DNA of 64,000 nt from contig NZ_QLUW01000005.1 in assembly GCF_003268025.1 (NCBI RefSeq), positions 248,001 through 312,000 on the forward strand. The letters run 5' to 3'. This stretch comes from Paenibacillus montanisoli. Its GTDB lineage: Bacteria; Bacillota; Bacilli; Paenibacillales; Paenibacillaceae. Within the stretch, counting starts at the first letter, position 1. Each line of letters starts with the position of its first letter. The position numbers were made by a program, and so were the translations under genes. The notes beneath the pieces were generated by a model, which ran no database searches, was not told where the DNA came from, and worked only from the letters and a program-made list of their open reading frames with translations. Positions 27,652 to 36,130 of the stretch are shown here, piece by piece.

Positions 27652-29352
27652 CTATTGGACTTTAGCTAAATTTGCCTTGTACGCCTCTGTGCGGAATGCT
27701 TCAATATCCTCTAAGCCGATCTTAATGGCCTTATCGCGCATATCGTTAAAGGCATTGACGGCATCCTGCTCGGTCTTGCTCATGACGGCTTTTGCGAAGC
27801 CGGTCTTAATCAGGTCTTCGATTTGCTGATTTACGATCGTCAGCGGGTTATCGGCGGTGAAGACGATCCGTCTTGCCGTGTTGTCATAGATCGTGTCCTT
27901 GAGGTTCGTATTCATGAGCGCTTTCCACTTGTCTTCCATGTTGAAGTTCTGGTCGTACCAAGCCGTGCTCTTGTTGTCGTCGCTCATTATGCCCTGCGGG
28001 TGAGAGAGCCAGATTTGGTTGCTGCCCGTAACCTCATCCGTCTTGTCGTATTCGAACGTGCCTGCGAACAGCTTCTGTTTCTGCGCATCGTTGAAGGACC
28101 ACTTGCCGCCTTGCTCATAGTTCCAGACCGAATCCGGCAGGTTCGGAATGCCCCAGCCCAGCAGGCGCGTACCGATCGGCGTGATTTCGAAATCGAGGAA
28201 CTTAATGATATCTTCCGGCTTGGCTTCTTTGTCGGTAATGACGGTATAGTTCCAGCCTGTCGTATCCTTCGGCGATAAGTACGACGCTTCGGCGTTCGGT
28301 GCTTTCAGGCCAATTTGGACATAGCGCTGATTATCCGTCCAACCCTCCATCGTCGTCTTCCACACCTCATGTCCGGCGTTCCAGGAATGCCACCAAGGAC
28401 CGATATGGCCTAAAATCCGTTCGTTCGAAAATTTCAGCTTCCAGTCATCGTACTTGTTCAAGAAGCTGTCCGGATCCATGAGACCTTCGCGGTAGAACTT
28501 GTTATAATATTTGACCGCTTCCAATCCTTCGTCCGTTTTGAGCCAGTGCGTCAGATTGTGGTCCGCATCATCTTTATAACCGTCCTTTAATCCCCAAATC
28601 CCCATCACGTTATTGATGCCGATTTGATCGTTCCAGGAAATCGCGTACGTCTTCTCCCCTTGGGCATTCTTCGGATGCGCCGCTACCATTTGCTTCAGCA
28701 CATTGTAGTAGTCCTCCGGCGTTTCGATCTTCGGCGATCCCATTTCCTGATACCAATCCCAGCGGATATGCGCGCTGAAATCCGGAATCGGCAGGTAGCC
28801 CCAGCCTCTCGGAATGCCCCAAAGCTTGCCGTCCTTATCGAGATAGGAGTTGTACTTATCGCCAAGCTCCTTCTTAATGTTCGAGCCGTACTTATCTACG
28901 AGCGGGGCGAGATCGATCAGCTTGCCCTGCGAACGCCATTTATCCATCGTATCGCTGTCGATGGACGAAATCACGCCCGGATAATCATTGGAGGCCAGCA
29001 TTAGGTTCAGCTTCTCTTTGCCGTCCACGTCGTACTGAGTTTTCTTGACGTCTACGTTGAACTGTTCCAGCAGGTAATCGTGAATGGCCGCCAATTTCTT
29101 GGCTGATTTGTCGGGATTGTCCTTATCGGCCGAGTAATAATCGATGTTGATGGTCTTCTCAGGCACCGTCCAGCCATACTCATTGACTTTAGGCTCCGCA
29201 GCCGTATTCGTCGTCTGCTGCGCGTCATTTGCCGGCTGATTCGCTTGGTTTCCATTACTTGACTCATTGCCGTTGCTCGAACAGCCCGCCAGCAATCCGC
29301 CGGTCAGCAGTACCGAGCCCAATACCAAAGCCGTGCTTATTCTTAGCCTCAT
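27652..29352 (-). CDS. Extracellular solute-binding lipoprotein, LplA type
   Basis: 566 residues from ATG 29352, preceded by GGGGGAG. The lipobox GLLAGC follows a short hydrophobic segment, then an Asn/Gln/Thr-rich linker. The mature region has family landmarks: NVDVKKTQYDVDGKEKLNLM, LASNDYPGVISSID and GKLWGIPRGWGYL. These large LplA-type proteins bind complex oligosaccharides outside the cell for LplB/LplC-type permeases. A cre-like sequence stands 40 bp upstream. The YesN/YesM pair encoded just upstream probably controls expression. Confidence 0.92.
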   Translation of the reverse strand: MRLRISTALVLGSVLLTGGLLAGCSSNGNESSNGNQANQPANDAQQTTNTAAEPKVNEYGWTVPEKTINIDYYSADKDNPDKSAKKLAAIHDYLLEQFNVDVKKTQYDVDGKEKLNLMLASNDYPGVISSIDSDTMDKWRSQGKLIDLAPLVDKYGSNIKKELGDKYNSYLDKDGKLWGIPRGWGYLPIPDFSAHIRWDWYQEMGSPKIETPEDYYNVLKQMVAAHPKNAQGEKTYAISWNDQIGINNVMGIWGLKDGYKDDADHNLTHWLKTDEGLEAVKYYNKFYREGLMDPDSFLNKYDDWKLKFSNERILGHIGPWWHSWNAGHEVWKTTMEGWTDNQRYVQIGLKAPNAEASYLSPKDTTGWNYTVITDKEAKPEDIIKFLDFEITPIGTRLLGWGIPNLPDSVWNYEQGGKWSFNDAQKQKLFAGTFEYDKTDEVTGSNQIWLSHPQGIMSDDNKSTAWYDQNFNMEDKWKALMNTNLKDTIYDNTARRIVFTADNPLTIVNQQIEDLIKTGFAKAVMSKTEQDAVNAFNDMRDKAIKIGLEDIEAFRTEAYKANLAKVQ

Positions 29353-29391
29353 GCTTCGTTCTCCCCCTAGTTTGGAATTCATTCCGTTTCT

Positions 29392-29405
29392 TGGTTGCGC
29401 TTACA
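29392..29405. promoter_or_regulatory. Putative cre (CcpA) operator before the LplA-type gene
   Basis: On the minus strand TGTAAGCGCAACCA fits the cre consensus at 12 of 14 positions, with the complete TGTAAGCG half. It lies 40 bp before the start codon. Confidence 0.45.
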
Positions 29406-29483
29406 TCTAAAATATTAGGAGAAGACGGAAAGCTTTAGGATGTACATATCTTCAAGTTATTGTGTTTTTCATCACTCGGTTGG

Positions 29484-30527
29484 CTACGTGCACACCCGTT
29501 TCTTGTACTCGCTCGGCGTGACCCCCACGACTTTCTTAAACAACTTCGTAAAATGCGGATAATCGGGATAGCCCACTTGCTCCCCGATTTCGTACGTTTT
29601 GCAGCCATTCGACCGGGCGAGCAGCTCCTTTGCTTTCTCAATCCGGCACTCAATCAGGTAGGCTATAAAGGACTTCCCCGTCTCTTGCTTAAACAAATTA
29701 TAGAAATGGGTGACCGACATATTCAGCTGCGACAGCAGCTCTTCGAGCTTGAACTCCGGGTCGGCATAGCGGGCATGAATCACTTGAACAGCGTCGTGAA
29801 TGGCACCCTGCTTCCCCCAATTCCGGCTGCTTCTGACCTGGGTTAATGCCTGCTGCAGCATAGCCCGAAAGCGCAGGATCAGCTCGCTATACTTGTCGCT
29901 CCATTCAAGCTCAAAGACGATCGGCGTTCCCCGATCCTCGGATTGATGGCGCAAAGCCGACGCCATATCCAGGAGCACGCTTTTCTTGATCTCATCCGGC
30001 AGCCGGTAGTCGGTTACCGTCGTCAGCAGCTCTTCGGCCACCGTGTTCATGCCGGGCTCGTCCACCATCCAAATGCGCTCAAACAGCTGGCCGGCAACAT
30101 GCAAACACCGGCACATGAGCTCGCTCTTAGCACAGCTTGCCTCCATCTTCTCCCGATGCTTGGCGTACAATCCGAGCATCAAATCCTTCACTGCGGAGAT
30201 ACGAACCGGTTTTAAAATGTAATCCACCACGCCGTATCTCAACGCTTCCCGCGCGTAATCAAACTCCCCGTAGCCGGACAAAATGACGAGCTCCGGCTTC
30301 CATCCCCGCTCGTGTACCGCCTGCAGCAGTTCTAAGCCGCTCATGACCGGCATGCTGATGTCGGTGATGATGACGTGAGGTTTTTCCCGTTCCGCGATTT
30401 CAAGCGCTTCCTGCCCATCCGATGCATCGCCGACAATCACGAAATCGGGATGGGTATCGGTAATGATTTTGCGCAGGCTCAGCTTAATCATCGGTTCATC
30501 GTCAACCAGCAAGATGCGGTAGTTCAT
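29484..30527 (-). CDS. Response regulator with AraC output domain (YesN type)
   Basis: 347 residues from ATG 30527, after AAGGGGGA; the longer frame is not used. The receiver domain starts MNYRILLVDDEPMIKLSLRK; acidic pocket DDE is at 9-11 and phosphoacceptor Asp is in VIITDISMP. A C-terminal AraC domain (about 245-345) has LSQLNMSVTHFYNLFKQET and EIGEQVGYPDYPHFTKLFKK. It overlaps the end of the kinase gene by 26 bp, so the pair is coupled. It probably activates the carbohydrate genes just downstream. Confidence 0.93.
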   Translation of the reverse strand: MNYRILLVDDEPMIKLSLRKIITDTHPDFVIVGDASDGQEALEIAEREKPHVIITDISMPVMSGLELLQAVHERGWKPELVILSGYGEFDYAREALRYGVVDYILKPVRISAVKDLMLGLYAKHREKMEASCAKSELMCRCLHVAGQLFERIWMVDEPGMNTVAEELLTTVTDYRLPDEIKKSVLLDMASALRHQSEDRGTPIVFELEWSDKYSELILRFRAMLQQALTQVRSSRNWGKQGAIHDAVQVIHARYADPEFKLEELLSQLNMSVTHFYNLFKQETGKSFIAYLIECRIEKAKELLARSNGCKTYEIGEQVGYPDYPHFTKLFKKVVGVTPSEYKKRVCT

Positions 30528-32337
30528 CGTTATCGTGATCCCCCTTAGCTGTCTCTTGAAACGGCAGAGTAATTCGTATCGTGGTACCGCTCTCGCCCGA
30601 GGCGGCGATGTAGAGTCCGCAGGATTGGCCGAAAAGCATGCGAAGCCGGCTGTGAACATTATGCAGGCCAATGGAAGGCGTACTGCCGGCCATTAGTTTC
30701 AAGCCGCCCGGCTCCTCAGACTCGTTGAAAGCAAAAGACGCGTTGTATCGCTCCATTACTTCAGGCGGCATACCTTTTCCTGTGTCGCTGATTTCCAGTA
30801 AGTAATGCTGATCTGCGGTCATCAAGCCCGCAATTCGAATCATCCCCGGACGTATTTTATGGCGCTCATAGCCATGCTTAAAGCAATTCTCCACAATAGG
30901 CTGCAGCGTGGAACGAACCGCCGGAATGAGCGCTGCCATTTGACGGTCGACCTCAATACTGTAGGTGAAAGACGGGTAGCGCTCGGACTGAATGGCCAGA
31001 TAGACTTCGATATGTTTGATTTCATCTGCGAGATAGACGAGGCCGTTCGGATTTTGAACATTATAGCGAAACATGTCCCCAAGAGAGACGATCATATTGC
31101 TAATCTTCTCATTTCCTTCAATGATCGCGTTGGAATTAATAAATTCGAGCGTGTTATATAGAAAATGCGGGTTGATTTGCGCCTGCATCGCATGCAGCAG
31201 CGATTCCTTCTGCCTCACCTCAAGCTCCTTTTCCCGAAGCTCCGACACGTGCACGATTTCAATAAGCCGCTTGATTTCCTCGACCATTTTGTTAAACCCT
31301 CGGAACAGACTGCCGATTTCATGCGTGCCTTCATCCGGAGCCTTTACGGTAAAGTCGCCCATCTCCGCGCTCTTCATGAGCCGCAGCAGCTTGAGAAGGG
31401 ACTTGGTCATGGAATAAACGATGCCGCTTGCAGCCAGCATGGAGAGCAGGAACAGCAGCAGCAGCACGACGATCGAGATTCGGCTGACGGTCACGATCGA
31501 GCGGTTCAGCTCCGAGATCAGCACTTCGGAAATCAAGGTCAAATCCGTCCGGTCGGAGCGGATAAAGACAACCAGTTTCTTGCCCTTGTCCGTTTGGACC
31601 GTAAAAGCGCCGCTCTTCTTCGCGCCCATCTCTTTAAGATAGTTGGCGGGCACAACCTTCGGCATAGAGTCTCCTTGAGGGTAGTACAGCACCTGATTGA
31701 AGGAATCCGCTACCCATACAAAGCCGGTTTGGCCGAGCTGGACGTTCCGGATGACGCTGACCATCTCGTCCCGTTTCAAATCGACGATCAGCATCCCTTG
31801 CTTCATATGGCTTTGCGGCGGCGTAAACTTCATTGCCATCGCCACAACCTCATTGGTTGGCGTCTTCTCCAGCCCCATAATGGCAAACCGCCCGGAAGAC
31901 TTCAGCCGGCCAACATAAGAGGTATAGCGCTGCTCCGCCATGATGAAGCTGGAGCTGGATGTCGCTTTTGCCTTATCCGAAATGAGCGAAATGCCATAGA
32001 TATCCTGGCGGTTCATGACGATTTTGGCAAACTCTTTCTCGATCTGATAGGAAAGCTCGTAACGCTTAATCGGGTCATCATCTTGGTTAGTGAGAAACTC
32101 GGCCGTCAAGCTGCTGGCCAGCATTGGCAGCATCGTCCGCTGCACTTCGGTAAAATAAGTCTCCAAGTGGGCATTCACCTGGTTCACCATCTGAATGCTG
32201 GAATCCACCGCATTGCGTTCAATCACGTTATAAGTTCGTTCGTACCAAATCCACCCGATCACGGGTAATGGAAAATATATACATATCATCATGATCAGCA
32301 GCTTCTTCTGAAGCGATATCCCCCGCAGCCGTTTCAA
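30502..32337 (-). CDS. Sensor histidine kinase (YesM type)
   Basis: 611 residues. Two membrane segments (about 12-32 and 285-310) flank an extracellular sensing region. A HAMP domain (about 310-365, MKSLLKLLRLMKSAEMGDFT) is followed by the His_kinase family box QINPHFLYNTLEFINSNAI with the phosphoacceptor His, then an ATPase domain (PIVENCFKHGYE, ISDTGKGMP). Start is uncertain: TTG at 32337 has GGGGGGAA upstream, while an earlier in-frame TTG at 32355 does not. It pairs with the YesN-type regulator and senses an extracellular signal, probably sugar-related. Confidence 0.92.
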   Translation of the reverse strand: MKRLRGISLQKKLLIMMICIYFPLPVIGWIWYERTYNVIERNAVDSSIQMVNQVNAHLETYFTEVQRTMLPMLASSLTAEFLTNQDDDPIKRYELSYQIEKEFAKIVMNRQDIYGISLISDKAKATSSSSFIMAEQRYTSYVGRLKSSGRFAIMGLEKTPTNEVVAMAMKFTPPQSHMKQGMLIVDLKRDEMVSVIRNVQLGQTGFVWVADSFNQVLYYPQGDSMPKVVPANYLKEMGAKKSGAFTVQTDKGKKLVVFIRSDRTDLTLISEVLISELNRSIVTVSRISIVVLLLLFLLSMLAASGIVYSMTKSLLKLLRLMKSAEMGDFTVKAPDEGTHEIGSLFRGFNKMVEEIKRLIEIVHVSELREKELEVRQKESLLHAMQAQINPHFLYNTLEFINSNAIIEGNEKISNMIVSLGDMFRYNVQNPNGLVYLADEIKHIEVYLAIQSERYPSFTYSIEVDRQMAALIPAVRSTLQPIVENCFKHGYERHKIRPGMIRIAGLMTADQHYLLEISDTGKGMPPEVMERYNASFAFNESEEPGGLKLMAGSTPSIGLHNVHSRLRMLFGQSCGLYIAASGESGTTIRITLPFQETAKGDHDNDELPHLAG

Positions 32338-32397
32338 CTGGCTTCCCCCCGGCAAATGATGTCTTGCAACTTGAATTTGAATATAGCCGATTCATAA

Positions 32398-32411
32398 TGA
32401 AAGCGCTATAT
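32398..32411. promoter_or_regulatory. Putative cre-like operator before the sensor kinase gene
   Basis: TGAAAGCGCTATAT fits the cre consensus at 12 of 14 positions. It shares the 16-mer ATAATGAAAGCGCTAT with the site before the first binding-protein gene (7305-7320), in the same orientation relative to the gene. Confidence 0.45.
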
Positions 32412-32450
32412 ATTTGATTGAAATTATCATGTGGAATTATCTGTTCACCA

Positions 32451-32502
32451 CAAAAAAAAGACCATCTCAGCCGCCCTGCTTCCGCAGTGCTGAAATGGCC
32501 TT
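32451..32502 (-). terminator. Terminator of the ohrR-like gene
   Basis: On the minus strand GGCCATTTCAGC pairs (one G-U-type mismatch pair) with GCTGAGATGGTC (32460-32471), followed by TTTTTTTTG. It lies 30 bp beyond the MarR/OhrR stop. Confidence 0.8.
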
Positions 32503-32531
32503 ATTGCATAAAATCGTCTCTCATCGTTATG

Positions 32532-32990
32532 TTAGGATGATGCAGGACCGCACGACTGCTCATGAACGGCAGCCGTCAGCTTGCGCAGCTGGTCCCTTAG
32601 CTGCACGATTTCCTCCTCAGGTATACTAGTCTGGCAGTAGACACGCTCCGGAATGGTCATCGCCCGCGTCTTCAGCTCGCGTCCTTGCTCGGTCAGCCGG
32701 ACGATGACGCTGCGCTCGTCGCCCCGATCGCGCTCGCGGCGGATCAAGGCCATGCCCTCGAGCTTCTTCAAGAGCGGCGTAAGCGTACCGGAATCCAGGT
32801 ACAATCGGCTGCCAAGCTCCTTCACGGGAACGCCGTCCTTCTCCCACAGCGCAAGCAAGGTTACGTACTGCGTATACGTAATGCCGAGTTCATCCAGATA
32901 CGGCCGATACAGCTTCATCACTTCGCGGGCGCAGGCGTAGAGGGCAAAGCAGAGCTGATTGTCGAGCTCCAGCTGGGCGCCTTGTTCCAT
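32532..32990 (-). CDS. ohrR: OhrR-type MarR-family peroxide-sensing repressor
   Basis: 152 residues from ATG 32990 (after GAGAGGAAG). The N-terminal LDNQLCFALYACAREVMKLY carries the conserved peroxide-sensing Cys (C14), and ITYTQYVTLLALWE is typical of OhrR. The winged helix follows (LDSGTLTPLLKKLE, RERDRGDERSVIVRLT). A second Cys at about C119 (RVYCQT) lies 105 residues after C14, the spacing of the two redox Cys in two-Cys OhrR of Xanthomonas (C22/C127), as I recall it. No ohr peroxidase gene is adjacent. An OhrR-like operator lies in its own promoter. Confidence 0.85.
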   Translation of the reverse strand: MEQGAQLELDNQLCFALYACAREVMKLYRPYLDELGITYTQYVTLLALWEKDGVPVKELGSRLYLDSGTLTPLLKKLEGMALIRRERDRGDERSVIVRLTEQGRELKTRAMTIPERVYCQTSIPEEEIVQLRDQLRKLTAAVHEQSCGPASS

Positions 32991-33033
32991 TGCAGTCTTC
33001 CTCTCTCTTGTCGGATAACCATTTATAGTAAAT

Positions 33034-33060
33034 AACACAATTTAATTGCATGCAATTTAT
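33034..33060. promoter_or_regulatory. Putative OhrR operator upstream of ohrR
   Basis: ACAATTTAATTGCATGCAAT (33037-33056, continuing TTAT) is a tandem AT-rich palindrome. It closely resembles the Bacillus ohrA operator pattern of ACAATT-AATTGTA repeats. It lies about 45 bp before the ohrR start, suggesting autorepression. Confidence 0.6.
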
Positions 33061-33098
33061 GCCGTTAGAATATCAGCTGCCGCAGCCAATGTCAACAG

Positions 33099-34691
33099 CT
33101 AGACGGCGCCCTTCGTGCGGGCAGCCAGCAAATCCTCCGCGGCATGGTGCCCTCTCCGTCTTGCCCACGCAAGCGGCCGCGCCCAATCCGGAACGTCTGC
33201 CGGCTCGATGGCAGCGCCTTTCCGAAGCAGATATTCGATCATGCCGGTTTGGCCGTATTTGGCCGCCCAGCCGAGCGGCGTCGTGGCGTATTCCTCATCT
33301 ACCGCATGAAGATCGGCGCCAAAGCGAAGCAGCAGCTCCGCCAGCTCGATATCCCCTGCCTGGGCTGCCAGGTGCAGATAGCTGATGCCTATCCAGTTGC
33401 GGACATTCGGATCGGCTCCTTGGCGAAGCAGCAGTTCTACCATTTCTTTGTCCGCGTACCGGCAGGCGTACACCATATAATTGCTGGCGTACCAGGGGCC
33501 ATTGAGCTCAGCGCCATGCCGCAGCAGCAGCTTCACGATCGATGTATAGCCGCAGCTTGCCGCCTGGGCGAGCGGGCCGTAATCACCGTCATTCGCAGCG
33601 GCCGGATTGACCGCAAGCAGCTCGCCGACCAAGTCGATGCGGCCGAGCGCGCAGGCACCGGCCATCGTCACGGTGCCGCCGTGCGCGTAGAGCAGCTCCA
33701 ACAGCTCCTGCGCGCCTTGCTGCATCGCGGCATAGACCGAATTGCCGCTCGCATCGATTTCCGCGTTCGGATCCGCGCCATGCGCCAGCAGCAGCTTCAC
33801 GCAGTCGGTATGTCTCCCTCTTACGGCCGCATAGAGCGCTGCGCCGCCGGCGGCATCCCTCTCCGCCTGATTCGGGTCGGCGCCGGAATCGAGCAGGCTG
33901 CGCACGACTTCGGCATAGCCCTGCTTGGCGGCATAATAAAGCGCAGAGCGACCAGACGTGTCTCGGGCGCTCACCAGCTGCGGATCAGCCGCCAGCAGTT
34001 CCTTCACCTTTGCCGCATCGCCAACCGCAGCCGCGATGAAGAGATCGTATGGGACTCCTTTTCCGATCAAATAGCCAAGCAGAAACCGGTTATCCCGAAC
34101 CGCCTCGGAAGGCAGGTCCCTTCCGGGACGGTAGAAGTAATCGCCCTCAAGCGCCAGGTGAACCGGCTGACACCCGTCCGACCGCGTCGCAAGCGGGTCC
34201 GCTCCTTTAGCCAGCAGCAGATCGATCAGCTCGATCCAGCGCGTCATCACGGCCCAGTGCAGCGGCGTGTTGCCGCGCTCATCGCCTGCGCGTACGGCTT
34301 CCGGGTGCGCTTCCAGCCAAGCTAGCAGCTCTCCTCGCTTGCCTGCGCGAATCAGCTCCGCTGCCGTATCGCCGATCGGCTTCACCTGCAGCGTTCGCTC
34401 CAAATGAGCGCCAAGCAGCGCCTCGATGTCCGCATACCCGCGGTCCCGCGCCTTCTGCAGCAGCGAATCCTGCCAGCTCAGTACGGGCTTCTCGGCGGCA
34501 TCCGCGCCGTGCGCCAGCAGCAGCTCAACCGCATCGCGGCGGCCCTCCCGAACGGCAAAATGCAGCGGCGAGAAATACCCCCAGCCTCCCTGCGCCAGAT
34601 CGGGTTCGTTCCGGAGCAGGTCTTCGATGAGGGCGGTTTCTCCCGCTGCGCTTAAATCAATCAATCGCCTTATGGACGCTTCCTTCGTCAT
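33099..34691 (-). CDS. Ankyrin-repeat protein
   Basis: 530 residues composed almost wholly of ankyrin repeats, about fourteen by eye, with cores such as GNTPLHWAVMTRWIELIDLL, GRSALYYAAKQGYAEVVRSL and ISYLHLAAQAGDIELAELL. No signal peptide or membrane segment. It is likely a cytoplasmic protein-binding scaffold; the partner is unknown. Start is ATG 34691, which overlaps the stop of the CcdC-like gene by 4 bp (ATGA) and has GGGGGGAAG upstream, so the two are translationally coupled. Confidence 0.9.
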   Translation of the reverse strand: MTKEASIRRLIDLSAAGETALIEDLLRNEPDLAQGGWGYFSPLHFAVREGRRDAVELLLAHGADAAEKPVLSWQDSLLQKARDRGYADIEALLGAHLERTLQVKPIGDTAAELIRAGKRGELLAWLEAHPEAVRAGDERGNTPLHWAVMTRWIELIDLLLAKGADPLATRSDGCQPVHLALEGDYFYRPGRDLPSEAVRDNRFLLGYLIGKGVPYDLFIAAAVGDAAKVKELLAADPQLVSARDTSGRSALYYAAKQGYAEVVRSLLDSGADPNQAERDAAGGAALYAAVRGRHTDCVKLLLAHGADPNAEIDASGNSVYAAMQQGAQELLELLYAHGGTVTMAGACALGRIDLVGELLAVNPAAANDGDYGPLAQAASCGYTSIVKLLLRHGAELNGPWYASNYMVYACRYADKEMVELLLRQGADPNVRNWIGISYLHLAAQAGDIELAELLLRFGADLHAVDEEYATTPLGWAAKYGQTGMIEYLLRKGAAIEPADVPDWARPLAWARRRGHHAAEDLLAARTKGAV

Positions 34692-35182
34692 TTCGCTTCC
34701 CCCCGCTTTATTTTCAAATAAGCTTGAAGCATCGCGATTCGCCAAACAACGATCATGCCAAACGCCAGAACGAAGAAAAGGGCTCCCGTTTGCGGTATGC
34801 TCACCGACCGCTCCACCAAATCGTGAATCAGCAGGCGCACGGTCAGCAAGCCCAGCAGAATGAAGATGAACATTTTGGACCGTTTAAGAACGATGTCGTT
34901 CCCGACCCGCTCCAGCTTGGACGTGCGGATCAGCGGATACGAAAACAGCACTGCCCCGACCAAGAACGCCGCGATCGCCCACAGCCACGGCACGTGCGTC
35001 TCCGGAACGGCGAACATGAGAAAGCCTGTCGACATGCCGATAGGCGGAATAATGATTTTGCGCAGCGTCGTGGGCCGGTTGCTGGCGCGCAGCCGAAGAA
35101 ACGTTACTGCAGCGCCCGAGAGCAGCGTCAAGACGATAGAAGCCAGATGAGGCAGAGAAAACGATTGTGGGAAAAAGCTCAT
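34688..35182 (-). CDS. CcdC-like membrane protein (DUF1453)
   Basis: 164 residues with four to five membrane segments. MSTGFLMFAVPETHVPWLWA, LFSYPLIRTSKLERVGNDIV and KRSKMFIFILLGLLTVRLL are typical of the CcdC/DUF1453 family, linked in Bacillus to cytochrome c biogenesis genes but of unproven function. Start is ATG 35182 after AAAGGAG. It is coupled to the ankyrin-repeat gene; no ccdA or cytochrome gene is nearby. Confidence 0.82.
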   Translation of the reverse strand: MSFFPQSFSLPHLASIVLTLLSGAAVTFLRLRASNRPTTLRKIIIPPIGMSTGFLMFAVPETHVPWLWAIAAFLVGAVLFSYPLIRTSKLERVGNDIVLKRSKMFIFILLGLLTVRLLIHDLVERSVSIPQTGALFFVLAFGMIVVWRIAMLQAYLKIKRGEAK

Positions 35183-35263
35183 AATGACGCAGCTCCTTTC
35201 ATGCCCGCAGGAAGAAACCAAGTTTCATCCAAGAAAGCGCTGTTTTCTCTAATCCTACTCATT

Positions 35264-35746
35264 TTACAGCTCGGTTGCAAATAGATCGCGGTGCACCTTT
35301 ACGACCGCCTTGCGGATCGGCATATCCTCCTCCACCGAGCAATTCGGACGGTGAATATCCGTAGGAAACAGCACGATAAAATCACCCGGCACCATATCAA
35401 TCGTATTCTCGTTATGTACGTTCTCATAGAAAGCGATGTCCTGCGCCTCGTACTTGTCATCGGTGACAACCTGCTCCTCCGACACCTTGGCCACGCGCAT
35501 CCGCTCGCGTCCGCTCAGCAGCAGCTGAATATCGGTATACAGCCTATGAGTCTCCGGCTTAATTTCGCGCCAGTCTCTCGTGACCGGCTCATTTATGAGA
35601 AGAAACATCCCAGGCTCCCCGAAATCATGCCGGCCTGCAGGCAGCCCATCCAGATCGGTCTGCTGAAGCCGCTCGATCGCCCGGCGCACCGGCGCGGGGA
35701 ACGTATGCCGCTCCCGCTCCCAATTCGTCAAATCGCTGAATATCAT
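35264..35746 (-). CDS. YhcH/YjgK/YiaL family protein
   Basis: 160 residues, a cupin-like single domain: PETHRLYTDIQLLLSGRERM, YENVHNENTIDMVPGDFIVL, FPTDIHRPNC. Conserved His and Glu residues may bind a metal. Members occur in sugar-acid and sialic-acid operons and as the EbgC subunit of Ebg beta-galactosidase, with a suggested anomerase-like role. The neighbours here do not reveal a substrate. It is followed closely upstream by the ywbE-like gene on the same strand. Confidence 0.88.
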   Translation of the reverse strand: MIFSDLTNWERERHTFPAPVRRAIERLQQTDLDGLPAGRHDFGEPGMFLLINEPVTRDWREIKPETHRLYTDIQLLLSGRERMRVAKVSEEQVVTDDKYEAQDIAFYENVHNENTIDMVPGDFIVLFPTDIHRPNCSVEEDMPIRKAVVKVHRDLFATEL

Positions 35747-35751
35747 CGTCG

Positions 35752-35958
35752 TTACGCCCCTTCTATGATCGCTTTTACCCGGCCTACGTCGCCGCTTTGG
35801 AGCCGTACTTTAATGCCATGCGGATGGTTAGGCGAATTCGTCAAAATATCCTTCACGATCCCACGGGTCGTTTTGCCCGATGCCTGATCCTTCTTCAATA
35901 CAATATCTACGGTAAGCCCCGGCCGAATGGCCGAGCGCTGCTGTCCGTTTAAGCTCAT
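35752..35958 (-). CDS. ywbE: YwbE-family protein (DUF2196)
   Basis: 68 residues, the usual length. The motif string GLTVDIVLKKDQASGKTTRG then IVKDILTNSPNHPHGIKVRL is unmistakable for YwbE. Start is ATG 35958 (MSLNGQQR) after AAAGGAGACG. The family is small, cytoplasmic and of unknown role; a KOW-like nucleic-acid or ribosome-linked role is a guess. Its stop is 5 bp from the start of the YhcH gene, so the two are probably one transcript. Confidence 0.9.
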   Translation of the reverse strand: MSLNGQQRSAIRPGLTVDIVLKKDQASGKTTRGIVKDILTNSPNHPHGIKVRLQSGDVGRVKAIIEGA

Positions 35959-36059
35959 GGTCACTACGTCTCCTTTTGACAAAGCAGTTGGTTTTGCTCC
36001 CTATAATAGGCCAGACGAGAAACGAAGTAAAGAAATGCGGAAACCTCTTAAAGAAACGA

Positions 36060-36088
36060 TTGACATTGATAATGAGAATTACTATCAT
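36060..36088 (+). promoter_or_regulatory. SigA-type promoter overlapped by a Fur box
   Basis: TTGACA (36060-36065), a 17-bp spacer and TATCAT (36083-36088) form a near-consensus promoter. GATAATGAGAATTACTATC (36068-36086) matches the 19-bp Fur box GATAATGATAATCATTATC at 16 of 19 positions and fills the spacer, so iron-loaded Fur would block RNA polymerase. Confidence 0.85.
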
Positions 36089-36130
36089 TGGCTATAGAGC
36101 AACACAACACCATCCAGAGAGGTCGGTAAC

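Noticed and set aside
31165-34325. Plus-strand frames of 367 and 393 residues opposite the kinase and ankyrin genes
   Set aside because: Both lie wholly antisense to genes with clear motifs and intact domains, and show no start site or family features.
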